A stretch of DNA of 64,000 bases from Gallibacter sp963558965 (lineage in GTDB: Bacteria > Bacillota > Clostridia > Peptostreptococcales > Anaerovoracaceae), in the NCBI GenBank assembly GCA_963558965.1, contig CAUWIT010000003.1:1-64000 (forward strand). The letters run 5' to 3'. Below the pieces are notes generated by a model. It was not told the DNA's origin, made no database searches, and saw nothing but the letters and a program-made list of their open reading frames with translations. Both the position numbers and the translations under genes were made by a program. Within the stretch, counting starts at the first letter, position 1. Every line of letters starts with the position of its first letter. Of the stretch, positions 17,803-26,372 are shown one piece after another.

Positions 17803-19281
17803 ATGGAAATAAATAAACGACGAGTTATACGAGTATTTGCACTTACATTTTTAGTTATGTCAATAGCGATGATACCTTCGCTAATATGTGCAATTATAGA
17901 CAAACATACGACTATGATACTAGCATTTGCCATTCCTGCTACACTTATGTTTATATCAGGAAGTCTAGTTTTAAAATTTGTAAGTCCAAGTACGACAAAT
18001 TTAAAAATACGCGATGGCTACATGGGGATATTTCTAGCCATTATTATAAGTGCTATCGTTGGGGCTATACCATATATGTACGGTATTCCTGCTGCTAATT
18101 TTGTAGATGCTATATTCGAATCAACAGCTGGGCTTTCTACTACAAGTGCCACTGTTTTTTACGAGCCGGCTATGAATGACAGTTTGATTTTATGGAAGGC
18201 TGTAGAACACTGGATTGGCGGTCTTGCAGTTTTAATTTTTGTAACTTCTATTTTGCCTATTTTAGGGGCTGGAGACCAGCAAATTGCTACTGCTGAGGCT
18301 CATGGATCATATCAAAATAAGATTGCTCCTAGATCTATAACAATTGTTTACTATACGATTTTTATCTATGTAGCACTTACAATACTTGCATTTGTATATT
18401 TTTCATTTGCTAAAATCGGTCTTTTCGATACATTTATTTTGGCATTGTCAACTAGTAGTACTTCTGGCGTTCTCTTACATCCCGAAGGTATATCTTACTA
18501 CAATAGTTTTTATGTAGAGATGGGTGTTTCAATATTTTGTATCTTATCTAGTATTAACTTTGTTATGTATATACACCTTTACAAGAGACATTTTACTGAG
18601 ATAAAGAAAAATATTGAGTTGCGTGCATTTTTGTTTATTATTGTTATTTCAACGATTGTTATCGGTATTATACTATTTATGTCAAACGATAATAGCAAAG
18701 ACTTTTTGGAATCAATGAGAGATAGTTTCTTCCAGGTGTCTTCATTTGCAACGACTTCTGGATTTGCATTGGAAAACTACACTTTGTGGCCTGCACCTTG
18801 TTGCTTCCTACTTATATCTCTTATGATAATAGGGGGATGCTCTGCTTCAACTACTGGTTCATTTAAAGTTATTAGACTTTTAATAGTTCTAAAACTAATC
18901 AGTCGTGGTTTTGTTAAACGTATCCACCCTAGAGCTGTAAAAACTGTAAGCGTTGGAAATAGTAAAATAAGTGCTAAAATGGTAAGTTCAGTTACTACTT
19001 TTTCCATTTTGTACTTCTTTACATTGATATTTAGTACGATCGTTTTATCTTTCCAAAATTTAGATATAGAGTCTACTTTTTCAGCTGCTTTAGGAGCTAT
19101 ATCAAATGATGGTATAAGCTTTGGAGCCATTGGTATGGCTGGAGATTACAGTATATTCCATCCTATCCTAAAAATATTTTTATCATTTTTGATGATTGTA
19201 GGTAGACTTGGTTTACTAACAGTATTTATAGTATTTTTACCATCATTTTGGAATCCAAACAGAAGAACTCGTATTCAATAA
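17803..19281 (+). CDS. TrkH-family cation channel paralogue with Ser in the first pore loop
   Basis: A second TrkH of 492 residues, collinear with the first over its whole length (same RDG motif at 70-72, same VDAIFES before pore loop 1, same SFWNPN end). Pore loop 1 reads STTSAT with Ser115 exactly where the first paralogue has Gly115; loops 2-4 (STSGV, TTSGFA, SNDG) keep glycines. The filter is therefore Ser-Gly-Gly-Gly. In plant HKT transporters a serine at this place goes with Na+ selectivity, so altered ion preference is a reasonable inference, not a demonstration. Probably a tandem duplicate using the same TrkA. Confidence 0.92.
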   Translation: MEINKRRVIRVFALTFLVMSIAMIPSLICAIIDKHTTMILAFAIPATLMFISGSLVLKFVSPSTTNLKIRDGYMGIFLAIIISAIVGAIPYMYGIPAANFVDAIFESTAGLSTTSATVFYEPAMNDSLILWKAVEHWIGGLAVLIFVTSILPILGAGDQQIATAEAHGSYQNKIAPRSITIVYYTIFIYVALTILAFVYFSFAKIGLFDTFILALSTSSTSGVLLHPEGISYYNSFYVEMGVSIFCILSSINFVMYIHLYKRHFTEIKKNIELRAFLFIIVISTIVIGIILFMSNDNSKDFLESMRDSFFQVSSFATTSGFALENYTLWPAPCCFLLISLMIIGGCSASTTGSFKVIRLLIVLKLISRGFVKRIHPRAVKTVSVGNSKISAKMVSSVTTFSILYFFTLIFSTIVLSFQNLDIESTFSAALGAISNDGISFGAIGMAGDYSIFHPILKIFLSFLMIVGRLGLLTVFIVFLPSFWNPNRRTRIQ

Positions 19282-19296
19282 TAAAAAGCATATAAA

Positions 19297-19349
19297 AAGG
19301 GATATCATAGCCTTCACTTACATTGGCTTTGATATCCCTCTTATTTTTC
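19297..19349. terminator. Bidirectional terminator between trkH and rnr
   Basis: AGGGATATCATAGCC (about 19298-19312) pairs with GGCTTTGATATCCCT (19325-19339) almost perfectly; T-rich sequence follows on the plus strand and the minus strand reads into TTTTTATATG. It serves both convergent genes. Confidence 0.85.
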
Positions 19350-19351
19350 TA

Positions 19352-21295
19352 TTATACTAGCACAAAATTGATTTCTCTTTCGTGCATATACACGCTGTGC
19401 ACCTTTACTTTTACTTTATCGCCTAGGGCATATATTTTATTTGTTCTCTGACCTCTCACTCTGTACTTTTCTCTCTCAAATTCGTAATAGTCATCATTTA
19501 TGTACTCTAGCTTAACCATACCTTCAACGCAGTTTGGAAGTTCCACATAAATACCAAAATTAGTAACTCCAGAAATAACTCCATCGAAGATTTCACCAAC
19601 GTGATAAGACATATACTCTGCCATTTTCATCTTTTCAACTTCACGCTCTAGCTCAATAGCTTGTCTTTCTGTTTTTGATGATTCCACTGCAACCTCTTCA
19701 CATTTTTTGCTGTAGTATTTTATTAGACTCTCATCTAAACCACCATTGATAATCTTTTTAATTATTCTGTGAATCATAAGGTCTGGATATCTTCTAATAG
19801 GAGATGTAAAGTGACAATAATATTTTAAAGCTAAACCGAAATGACCTCCACAATCAGTTTCATATGTAGCCTTTTGCATTGATCTAAGCATAATACTGTT
19901 TATTACACTTTCATAATCCTTGTCCTTTATTTCTTCTAGTATGTGACTTAACTTAGATGGGTGCATATCAGCTAAGTTTCCGCTAAGCCTAATACCCATT
20001 CCTGCTAAAAATGTCTTAAGCTCTTCCATTTTCTCGTAAGACGGCTTTTCGTGGACACGATAGACAAAAGGTACTGACATCCAAAAGAAATGCTCTGCAA
20101 CAGTTTCATTGGCAGTAAGCATAAACTCCTCGATCATGCGGTTTGCAACTCTTCTATCAGCAGCACCGATATGAATAGGCACTCCCTTTTTATCTAAAGT
20201 TATATGAGCTTCATCGATATTGAAATCAAGGCTACCTCGCTTTTCCTTTTTTAAACGAAGTATTTCAGCCAAATTAGCCATCTCGAATAAATATGCGTTT
20301 TCATCTGTTACATGACCACTTTCAATAATATCTGAAACGTCATCATAAACAAGTCTGCCATGTGAATGAATAACACTTTCAAATATTTCGTGATTTACTA
20401 CTTTGCCTGTTTCATCTATTTCCATCTGACATGTTAAAGTCAATCTATCTTCGTCTGGATTTAAGGAACAGATGCCGTTTGAAAGAGCTTCTGGAAGCAT
20501 TGGCACTACCTGATCAATAAGGTAGACGCTGTTTCCTCTTTTTAAAGCTTCCTTGTCCAATGGGCCATTTTCCTTTACGTAATGACACACATCGGCAATA
20601 TGTACTCCTAAAAGATAGTTTCCATTTTCAAGTTTCTCTACGGAAACTGCATCGTCAAAGTCTTTGCTGTCAGCCCCGTCGATTGTAACTGTAAATAAGT
20701 CTCTCAAATCTCTGCGATTTTTAATGTCCTCTTCGCTTATGCCCTGTTTAGATACTGCCTTAGCCTCAGCTGCTGCCTTACTTGGAAATGTTTTATATAA
20801 ATTATTTTGACGAATCAAAGCCAAAATATCGCCACCAGGTTCACCTTTTTTAGCAATGATTTCCGTAATCTTGCCTTCGGCTTTGTGTCTGCCCTCTGGA
20901 TACTTCAAAATCTGTGCAACAACCTTGTCGCCATTCTTAGCGCCACTTGTGTACTTTTTCGCTATAAATATATCATCTCTAAGCTTCCTGTCATCTGGAA
21001 CTACAAAACCAAATTTTTTGCTCTTTTGGAATGTCCCTACGATTTCAGTAAAGTTTCTTTCGAGTACGTTGACTATTATGCCTTCAGGGGAGTTGCCCCA
21101 CAAATACTGGGGAATTAAATCAACTTCAACCTTATCCCCATTCATAGCTCCATGCATGCTCTCTGCTGACACGTATATGTCATCTAAACCTATGTGATTT
21201 AAGTCGGTTACCACTTCAGGAATGACAAAGCCAAATCCTCTTTTTGTTTTTTGAAGTGTACCAACTATATAACTTCTTCTCTTTTTCTTTGCCAT
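19352..21295 (-). CDS. rnr: Ribonuclease R
   Basis: Processive 3'-5' exoribonuclease able to degrade structured RNA and a partner of trans-translation. Domains in order: cold-shock/OB segments (GTLQKTKRGFGFVIPE and GTFQKSKKFGFVVPDD, about residues 12-150), the RNB catalytic domain with IDGADSKDFDDAVSV (acidic metal ligands) and SPIRRYPDLMIHRI, and a C-terminal S1 domain (VGEIFDGVISGVTNFGIYVELP). At 647 residues it lacks the long basic tail found in many RNase R proteins. Classical placement after secG (smpB not in view). Ribosome-binding site GAAAGGAAG. Confidence 0.96.
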   Translation of the reverse strand: MAKKKRRSYIVGTLQKTKRGFGFVIPEVVTDLNHIGLDDIYVSAESMHGAMNGDKVEVDLIPQYLWGNSPEGIIVNVLERNFTEIVGTFQKSKKFGFVVPDDRKLRDDIFIAKKYTSGAKNGDKVVAQILKYPEGRHKAEGKITEIIAKKGEPGGDILALIRQNNLYKTFPSKAAAEAKAVSKQGISEEDIKNRRDLRDLFTVTIDGADSKDFDDAVSVEKLENGNYLLGVHIADVCHYVKENGPLDKEALKRGNSVYLIDQVVPMLPEALSNGICSLNPDEDRLTLTCQMEIDETGKVVNHEIFESVIHSHGRLVYDDVSDIIESGHVTDENAYLFEMANLAEILRLKKEKRGSLDFNIDEAHITLDKKGVPIHIGAADRRVANRMIEEFMLTANETVAEHFFWMSVPFVYRVHEKPSYEKMEELKTFLAGMGIRLSGNLADMHPSKLSHILEEIKDKDYESVINSIMLRSMQKATYETDCGGHFGLALKYYCHFTSPIRRYPDLMIHRIIKKIINGGLDESLIKYYSKKCEEVAVESSKTERQAIELEREVEKMKMAEYMSYHVGEIFDGVISGVTNFGIYVELPNCVEGMVKLEYINDDYYEFEREKYRVRGQRTNKIYALGDKVKVKVHSVYMHEREINFVLV

Positions 21296-21329
21296 TGATA
21301 CTTCCTTTCTTTTTTATCACAATAAATAA

Positions 21330-21350
21330 CGGGTGGCAAATGACCACCCG
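21330..21350 (-). terminator. GC-rich hairpin between secG and rnr
   Basis: Arms CGGGTGG (21330-21336) and CCACCCG (21344-21350) with a 7-base loop. Downstream on the minus strand the sequence is TTATTTATTGTG, a poor U-tract, so this may be a weak terminator or an RNA stability/processing hairpin within a secG-rnr transcript. Confidence 0.5.
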
Positions 21351-21369
21351 CTTAAATTTCAGTATAATT

Positions 21370-21606
21370 TTAACCTCTTACTTCTAAAGTTACAATTACA
21401 AGAGATAGGATAATAAATAAAACTGCAGCAACTGTTGTAATCTTGCCTAACAAAGCTTCATATCCTCTACTCTTCTTTTTACCGAATAACTGTTCAGCAC
21501 CGCCTCCGATTGAACCTGAAAGTCCATCACTATTACTTGACTGCATCAAGATACTTCCGATTAGAATTACTGAAGCGATTGCTAATATAAACATTAAGAT
21601 TTTCAT
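21370..21606 (-). CDS. secG: Preprotein translocase subunit SecG
   Basis: Small subunit of the SecYEG channel. The 78 residues have two membrane segments (about 1-20 and 52-74) separated by the characteristic glycine-rich loop LMQSSNSDGLSGSIGGGAEQLFGKKKSRG. Two adjacent ATGs are possible; the second (21606) has better spacing from GGAGG. The next gene downstream is rnr, the usual Firmicute arrangement. Confidence 0.93.
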   Translation of the reverse strand: MKILMFILAIASVILIGSILMQSSNSDGLSGSIGGGAEQLFGKKKSRGYEALLGKITTVAAVLFIILSLVIVTLEVRG

Positions 21607-21687
21607 CATTTTCCTCCACTTACTTATTTATTTAACTACATAAGTATATCATACTAAAACCCTATAATCAAGGTGTATTGCCCCTGG

Positions 21688-22599
21688 TTATTCAATATTA
21701 TCGAAATGTTTTTTAAATAATTGACTTAAGATTTCATCTGCTTCTTTTGAAAAATCATCAAACTTTTGCATTAGAGTTTTTGCAAAATCCGTAGTTGAAG
21801 AATACCCTCCATTTGCACCGCCTTGCTGAGTTTTTATAACTTGACATCCAAGCTGATCTTCAATTTTACCGATTATTGTTCGTCCCTTGTTTAAACTGAT
21901 TTTCATATAGGCACAAGCTTTTGAAAGTGAACCTAGCTCGTCTATTAGATTTAAAAGTCTACAAGCTTCTCTATCGAAAAATATTTTTTCCTTGCCAAGT
22001 TCAAGCTGCACAGAAAGTCTTAATTTTGAAGCATCGTGACTTTTCAAAAGATTTTTATATGTCTTATCTTTTTGAATGTCAGCTGTAACACCGGGATCAT
22101 CAACCTCGATAACTTCTTTTCTTAAATCCGAATGATCAATTGCACCTTTTAGTCCATTTTCACCTTCGTAATTGATAACCTCATCAAAAAATGAGTGACT
22201 TAACATTAGAGGATGACCTAGGAAGCCTTCGTATGACGGTATACATACGTCTGATTTTCCTTCTGCTAACGCCTTGATCGTACTTACTGCAAACATTGGA
22301 ACATCAACATATACGATTAATGCTTCTTGACATTTGCCCTTTAAATACTCTAGACCAGTCTTTACAGAATCTATCATCTCAGCTTCTTTTGGAACAGATA
22401 GATATGTAATATTGGAATATTGATGAAGACTTTTAAATTTATCATCTTCAGCTCCAACAACTACAATTTTATTTATACCAGCTTGTTCCAGAGAAATTTT
22501 AACTCTTTCTACAGCAGTAATAGATCCTATTATTTTTTTAGGATCTACATTATTCTTACTTTTGGTTTTTCCCGTTGCAATTATAAGCGCACTAATCAT
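21688..22599 (-). CDS. MocA/MobA-like nucleotidyltransferase domain fused to a ModE-like HTH
   Basis: Residues 1-190 resemble molybdenum-cofactor cytidylyl/guanylyltransferases: VYVDVPM, then GHPLMLSHSFFDEV and VIEVDDPGVTADIQ match the GxPVL...F and VDDPGxxxDID parts of MocA. The catalytic LAGGxSxRMG loop is degenerate (IIATGKTKSKNN). Residues about 195-303 resemble the ModE N-terminal winged helix (FFDREACRLLNLIDELGSLSKACAYMKISLNKG, then GGANGGYSSTTDFAKTL). I start at ATG 22599 (303 residues) because GAAAGGA precedes it. It is the likely regulator of the adjacent importer; enzymatic activity is doubtful. Confidence 0.75.
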   Translation of the reverse strand: MISALIIATGKTKSKNNVDPKKIIGSITAVERVKISLEQAGINKIVVVGAEDDKFKSLHQYSNITYLSVPKEAEMIDSVKTGLEYLKGKCQEALIVYVDVPMFAVSTIKALAEGKSDVCIPSYEGFLGHPLMLSHSFFDEVINYEGENGLKGAIDHSDLRKEVIEVDDPGVTADIQKDKTYKNLLKSHDASKLRLSVQLELGKEKIFFDREACRLLNLIDELGSLSKACAYMKISLNKGRTIIGKIEDQLGCQVIKTQQGGANGGYSSTTDFAKTLMQKFDDFSKEADEILSQLFKKHFDNIE

Positions 22600-22654
22600 T
22601 TTTATATTCCTTTCTGGATACAATCCAAATAGATACACTTTACTTGCATATATA

Positions 22655-22706
22655 ATAACAAATAAAAATAAGTTTCTCAAGGCAGATTATCTGTCTCAAG
22701 AAACTT
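22655..22706 (-). terminator. Terminator after the ABC binding-protein gene
   Basis: Minus-strand arms around 22690-22706 and 22670-22686 pair over 17 positions with wobbles and one mismatch (cores AAGTTTCTTGAGACAGA and TCTGCCTTGAGAAACTT), followed by TATTTTTATTTG. It separates the binding-protein gene from the MocA/ModE-like gene. Confidence 0.7.
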
Positions 22707-22742
22707 GTTATTATACTGAAAAGATTTTCGATATTAATTTTT

Positions 22743-23813
22743 TTAGATTTCACTATTGTATAACTTTGTCAACTGTTTGTCACTTAATTCTACGTGATAG
22801 AATAAGTCGAAGAATTCTTTTACATCTTTATCTAAGTCAAAATCCACTTTATCAGGGTATAGTTTAGCTGATAGCCATTTTAGACCAACGATTCTGTTTG
22901 TTGCAGGTGGTCTGTCTACCCAGCTGAATGGCGCATTTGGTGTGCCGTAAACTTTTTCAGCTTTTACTGCTTTAAGTGTCTTATACTTTGAGTCTTTCAT
23001 GAATTTTTTAGCTGCTGCTGGACCTGTTAAGTCTGCTTTTGGTTCTCCGTTTAATAGTACAACATCTGGATCCCAAGCAAGAACCTGTTCAGTTGATACC
23101 TGAACTCTGCCGCCTTCACCCATTTCTAGGTCAGCAACGTTGTTAGCTTTTACAAGATCTAAGATCTGAGCATGAGCTGAACCCTTAGGAGCTGTATCTA
23201 GATAGTTTTCTCCATTACCGTAGTAAACGTTAACTTTTTCACTATCTTTAACATCCATTTTGTCTAGCTGGTCAAATGTGTTATCGATATAAGCTGAAAG
23301 TTTTTCTGCTTCTTTTTCCATACCTAAAACTTCACCCATAAATTCATATGCTTCTGAAGATTTTAGTAGGTCGCCATCTACTCCGATTACAGGGATACCT
23401 AGGTTTTCCTGTAATTTGTCACATTCATCTGTAAATGCATCACCTAATGTACCAACATTAATACAGATTTGAGGACCTGCTTTAATAACTGTTTCGTAGT
23501 TAACATTTTCTGCCATGCCAAATGCTGGAAGATCATGATACTTTTCAGGAATCATGCTTTTTTCCACATCGTTAAGTGGGAAGCTCCATCCAAGAAGTTT
23601 GTCAGGTGCTAATGTGTAAACATAAATACCTGCAGCACTTCCACCTGCATAAACTTTTTCAATTTCTTCAGCAGCTGGAATAGTTACTGTTCTTCCTGCC
23701 ATGTCTTTGATTTCTCTTTCACCACTTGTACTCTTACCGCCACAACCACTTAGTAGAGTTACAGTAATCATAAGAACAAGAAGAAGTGGAAAAATCTTGA
23801 TTTTTTTTTTCAT
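22743..23813 (-). CDS. ABC transporter substrate-binding lipoprotein (PF01497-type, class III)
   Basis: A 356-residue lipoprotein: signal MKKKIKIFPLLLVLMITVTLLSG with lipobox LLSGC, mature protein anchored at that cysteine. The body has the periplasmic-binding family used by iron-siderophore, heme, cobalamin and MolA-type molybdate importers (VTIPAAEEIEKVYAGGS..., a long connecting helix near residues 180-200, WDPDVVLLNG, APFSWVDRPPATNRIVGLKWL). It is divergent from its presumed permease across a 32-bp palindrome. Its A10 tract right after the ATG is noted separately. Substrate is inferred from neighbours only. Confidence 0.88.
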   Translation of the reverse strand: MKKKIKIFPLLLVLMITVTLLSGCGGKSTSGEREIKDMAGRTVTIPAAEEIEKVYAGGSAAGIYVYTLAPDKLLGWSFPLNDVEKSMIPEKYHDLPAFGMAENVNYETVIKAGPQICINVGTLGDAFTDECDKLQENLGIPVIGVDGDLLKSSEAYEFMGEVLGMEKEAEKLSAYIDNTFDQLDKMDVKDSEKVNVYYGNGENYLDTAPKGSAHAQILDLVKANNVADLEMGEGGRVQVSTEQVLAWDPDVVLLNGEPKADLTGPAAAKKFMKDSKYKTLKAVKAEKVYGTPNAPFSWVDRPPATNRIVGLKWLSAKLYPDKVDFDLDKDVKEFFDLFYHVELSDKQLTKLYNSEI

Positions 23814-23917
23814 TTTTTTACCTCCATAACCAAGTAATAAATAATAACTAAATTTAATCCTTATAAAATCTGTTTCCCCTTCAGTTGACTTTTTTTCAAG
23901 GATTTGTTATACTCTTG

Positions 23918-23949
23918 TGAGCGAAACACTTTTAAAAGTATGACGCTCA
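23918..23949. promoter_or_regulatory. 32-bp palindromic operator between divergent importer genes
   Basis: The dyad is TGAGCG, 4 bases, ACTTTTAAAAGT, 4 bases, CGCTCA: both outer arms (23918-23923, 23944-23949) and the central 12-mer (23928-23939) are perfect and symmetrically spaced. It lies midway between the binding-protein gene and the permease gene, as an operator for a dimeric or tetrameric repressor would. The ModE-like fusion protein is the nearest candidate ligand. Confidence 0.65.
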
Positions 23950-24015
23950 TTTGTATGTTAGCATTTAAAATAAGATTTGTCAACATTGGTTATTACATTT
24001 GGAAAGAGAGATATA

Positions 24016-25047
24016 ATGAAAAATAATATATATAAAATTGAAGCTGATACAAGGAGGAGATATAACATTCTGCTCCTTGTTATGTTATTTATAGTTTTTG
24101 CTATTGCAATTGGTTCTTTTTGGATAGGTTACTATCCCCTATCACCTGGACAAGTTGTAACAGCGTTTTTATCGAAGTTTGGATATGAGGGAAATATACT
24201 GCCGCAAGCTGTAACTATTTTTTGGAGCATTAGACTTCCACGAATTTTATCTGCTCTTATGATTGGAGCCGCTTTGGCTGTTGCAGGTGCTACTTATCAA
24301 GGTATGTTTAGAAACCCTCTTGTTTCACCGGATATTTTAGGCGTTTCTTCAGGGGCCAGTCTGGGGGCTGCTTTTGCTATATTGGCAGGTACATCAACTA
24401 TAATGGTTCAGGTTTGTGCTTTTATCGGCGGAGGTTTAGCCGTTTTGGCATCTTATGTAATCAGCCGTAAGTCTGCACATTCTCATACTCTTAGTTTGGT
24501 ATTGACAGGTTCCATGATTATGGCGCTATGTAATGCCGGAGTTACTATGATCAAGTATGTTGCCGATCCTGATGATGTACTTCAACAACTTACTTTTTGG
24601 CTAATGGGTAGCCTTACAAAGACAAGTATGGAAGGTTTCATGCTGTCATTCTTCCCTATGGCAATTGGTATTGTCGTTATATTTGTTTTAAAATGGAGAA
24701 TTAATTTACTTACTTTAGATGATGAAGAGGCTAGAACTCTTGGTATAAATATTAAGTTTTACAGATTGGTATTTATTATAGCATCCACTGCTTTAAGTGC
24801 TGCGGCGGTATGTCTTGGCGGCCTTATTGGATGGGTTGGTCTTATGATTCCTCATATGGCCAGAGCTATTGTGGGAGTTAACTACGGTAGGCTTATTCCT
24901 GCCAGCGCTCTTTTAGGAGCTGGATATTTGGTTTTGATGGACGATATTGCAAGAGCTATTATGAGTCTTGAAATTCCTATTGGAGTAGTTACTTCTATTA
25001 TGGGTGCACCATTCTTCGTTTATCTTATCATCAAGAGAAAGGATTGA
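24016..25047 (+). CDS. FecCD-family ABC transporter permease
   Basis: A 343-residue polytopic membrane protein of the type II importer family: RLPRILSALMIGAALAVAGATYQGMFRNPLVSPDILGVSSGA near residues 75-115 and GLIGWVGLMIPHMAR near 260 are diagnostic (BtuC/FecCD fold, about ten helices). I use ATG 24016 with GAAAGAGAG upstream rather than 23977. It precedes the ATPase gene by two bases and would pair with the binding protein encoded divergently. Confidence 0.93.
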   Translation: MKNNIYKIEADTRRRYNILLLVMLFIVFAIAIGSFWIGYYPLSPGQVVTAFLSKFGYEGNILPQAVTIFWSIRLPRILSALMIGAALAVAGATYQGMFRNPLVSPDILGVSSGASLGAAFAILAGTSTIMVQVCAFIGGGLAVLASYVISRKSAHSHTLSLVLTGSMIMALCNAGVTMIKYVADPDDVLQQLTFWLMGSLTKTSMEGFMLSFFPMAIGIVVIFVLKWRINLLTLDDEEARTLGINIKFYRLVFIIASTALSAAAVCLGGLIGWVGLMIPHMARAIVGVNYGRLIPASALLGAGYLVLMDDIARAIMSLEIPIGVVTSIMGAPFFVYLIIKRKD

Positions 25048-25049
25048 TT

Positions 25050-26372
25050 ATGCTTTTAGAAATAGAAAATCTTTATGGAGGTTATGGCAAAGAAGATATT
25101 GTAAAAGGTGTTACTGCTCATGCTGATGCAGGTGAAATTCTTTGTCTTGTTGGACCTAATGGATGTGGTAAGACTACTTTGTTTAGACTAATATTAGGTG
25201 CTCTTAAAGCTACCTCTGGTAAAGTAATTATAGACGGTAAGGATACTAGTCAGCTTTCACAAAAGGAACTAGCTAAACTTATAGCTTATATTCCTCAGTA
25301 TCATACGCCGATTTACGAATATACAGTTCTTGAAATTGTACTTATGGGAAGAGCTTCTCATTTTTCTGCTTTTGATCAGCCTAGTGCAGCAGATAGAGAG
25401 GCTGCTTTTAATGCTCTTGAAAAGATAAATGCAGTTCATCTTGCCAATGAAAAATATACGGACTTATCTGGTGGACAGCGTCAGCTTATACTTATTGCTA
25501 GAGCTATCTGTCAGGAAGCTAAAATATTTGTGATGGATGAACCTGCTGCTAATTTAGACTATGCAAATCATCAGCTTTTAATGGATGTAATTGTGGATTT
25601 AGCAAAAAAAGGTTATCTAGTTGTAATGTCAACTCACAGTCCGGAGCATCCTGCTTCTATAGGTAGCAAGGTATTGATGATGCGTGCTGGTAAGGTTGCA
25701 AGTTTTGGACCACCACAAGAAGTTATAACTTCAGAAAGCCTTGAAAAAGTATACGGAGTGGAAATGGATGTTGCGACATTCTCAGACAGATATGGTGTTA
25801 AGAGAACTATTTGTTTCCCAGTAAAAAAACCAAAAGAAGAAAAAATCCATGCATTGATTGTCGGCTCTATTGGAGTTGGCAAATCAACTCTAATAAATGA
25901 AGTGGTTAAGAGAACAGGCAAGAAAATTGCTGGTTACAGAACAAAAAAATATGCAGGTACTACATGGGAAGGCTATTTAGATCCTTTGTTTTTCCACCCT
26001 GTAAATGAAGAGCCCAATTTCAATAAAGAAAATATGCTTTCATACAGCAGAGAAAATGGATCAATGGTTAGACTAGCTGGTGCTTTTGATAAACACGCAG
26101 ATGAAATAGTAGGCGAAGTAGATAATAATAGTATTATTGTTTTTGACGAAATAGGCTATATTGAAGTGGAAGAAAAACAGTGGTGCGACGCTAACTTAAA
26201 GGTGTTTGATGGAGATGTGCCAGTTATTGCTGCTGTTAAAAACAAGGAAGGTATCGGTTATCTCGATGCTATTACAAGCCATCCTAAATGTAAGGTTTTT
26301 GAAATAACAGAAGAAAATCGTGACGAGTTAGTCGATGAAGTTTTTGAATTTATTATGAGAGGTCAGAGATGA
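25050..26372 (+). CDS. ABC transporter ATPase fused to a second P-loop NTPase domain
   Basis: Residues 1-255 are a standard FecE/BtuD-type ATPase: Walker A GPNGCGKT (35-42), signature LSGGQ (139-143), Walker B VMDEP (161-165). From about 265 a separate P-loop domain begins: GSIGVGKST (272-280), then FDEIGYIEVEE as Walker B, resembling the THEP1/NTPase_1 (DUF265) or MobB-type nucleotide-binding proteins. Typical ATPases of this family stop near residue 260, so this is a real fusion of about 175 extra residues. The ATG at 25050 has AAAGGA six bases upstream. The stop overlaps the methyltransferase start by four bases. Confidence 0.88.
   Translation: MLLEIENLYGGYGKEDIVKGVTAHADAGEILCLVGPNGCGKTTLFRLILGALKATSGKVIIDGKDTSQLSQKELAKLIAYIPQYHTPIYEYTVLEIVLMGRASHFSAFDQPSAADREAAFNALEKINAVHLANEKYTDLSGGQRQLILIARAICQEAKIFVMDEPAANLDYANHQLLMDVIVDLAKKGYLVVMSTHSPEHPASIGSKVLMMRAGKVASFGPPQEVITSESLEKVYGVEMDVATFSDRYGVKRTICFPVKKPKEEKIHALIVGSIGVGKSTLINEVVKRTGKKIAGYRTKKYAGTTWEGYLDPLFFHPVNEEPNFNKENMLSYSRENGSMVRLAGAFDKHADEIVGEVDNNSIIVFDEIGYIEVEEKQWCDANLKVFDGDVPVIAAVKNKEGIGYLDAITSHPKCKVFEITEENRDELVDEVFEFIMRGQR

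Noticed and set aside
19352..21295. Plus-strand frames of about 100 codons across rnr and similar shadows elsewhere
   Set aside because: They mirror strongly conserved genes on the other strand and lack ribosome-binding sites and recognisable motifs.
23977..24015. Longer N-terminus for the FecCD permease
   Set aside because: ATG 24016 has a good ribosome-binding site at the correct distance; the upstream ATG does not.
22743..26372. Iron-siderophore or vitamin B12 importer
   Set aside because: Family alone would allow it, but there is no B12 riboswitch or Fur-like box here, and the ModE-like neighbour points elsewhere. Not excluded, only less favoured.
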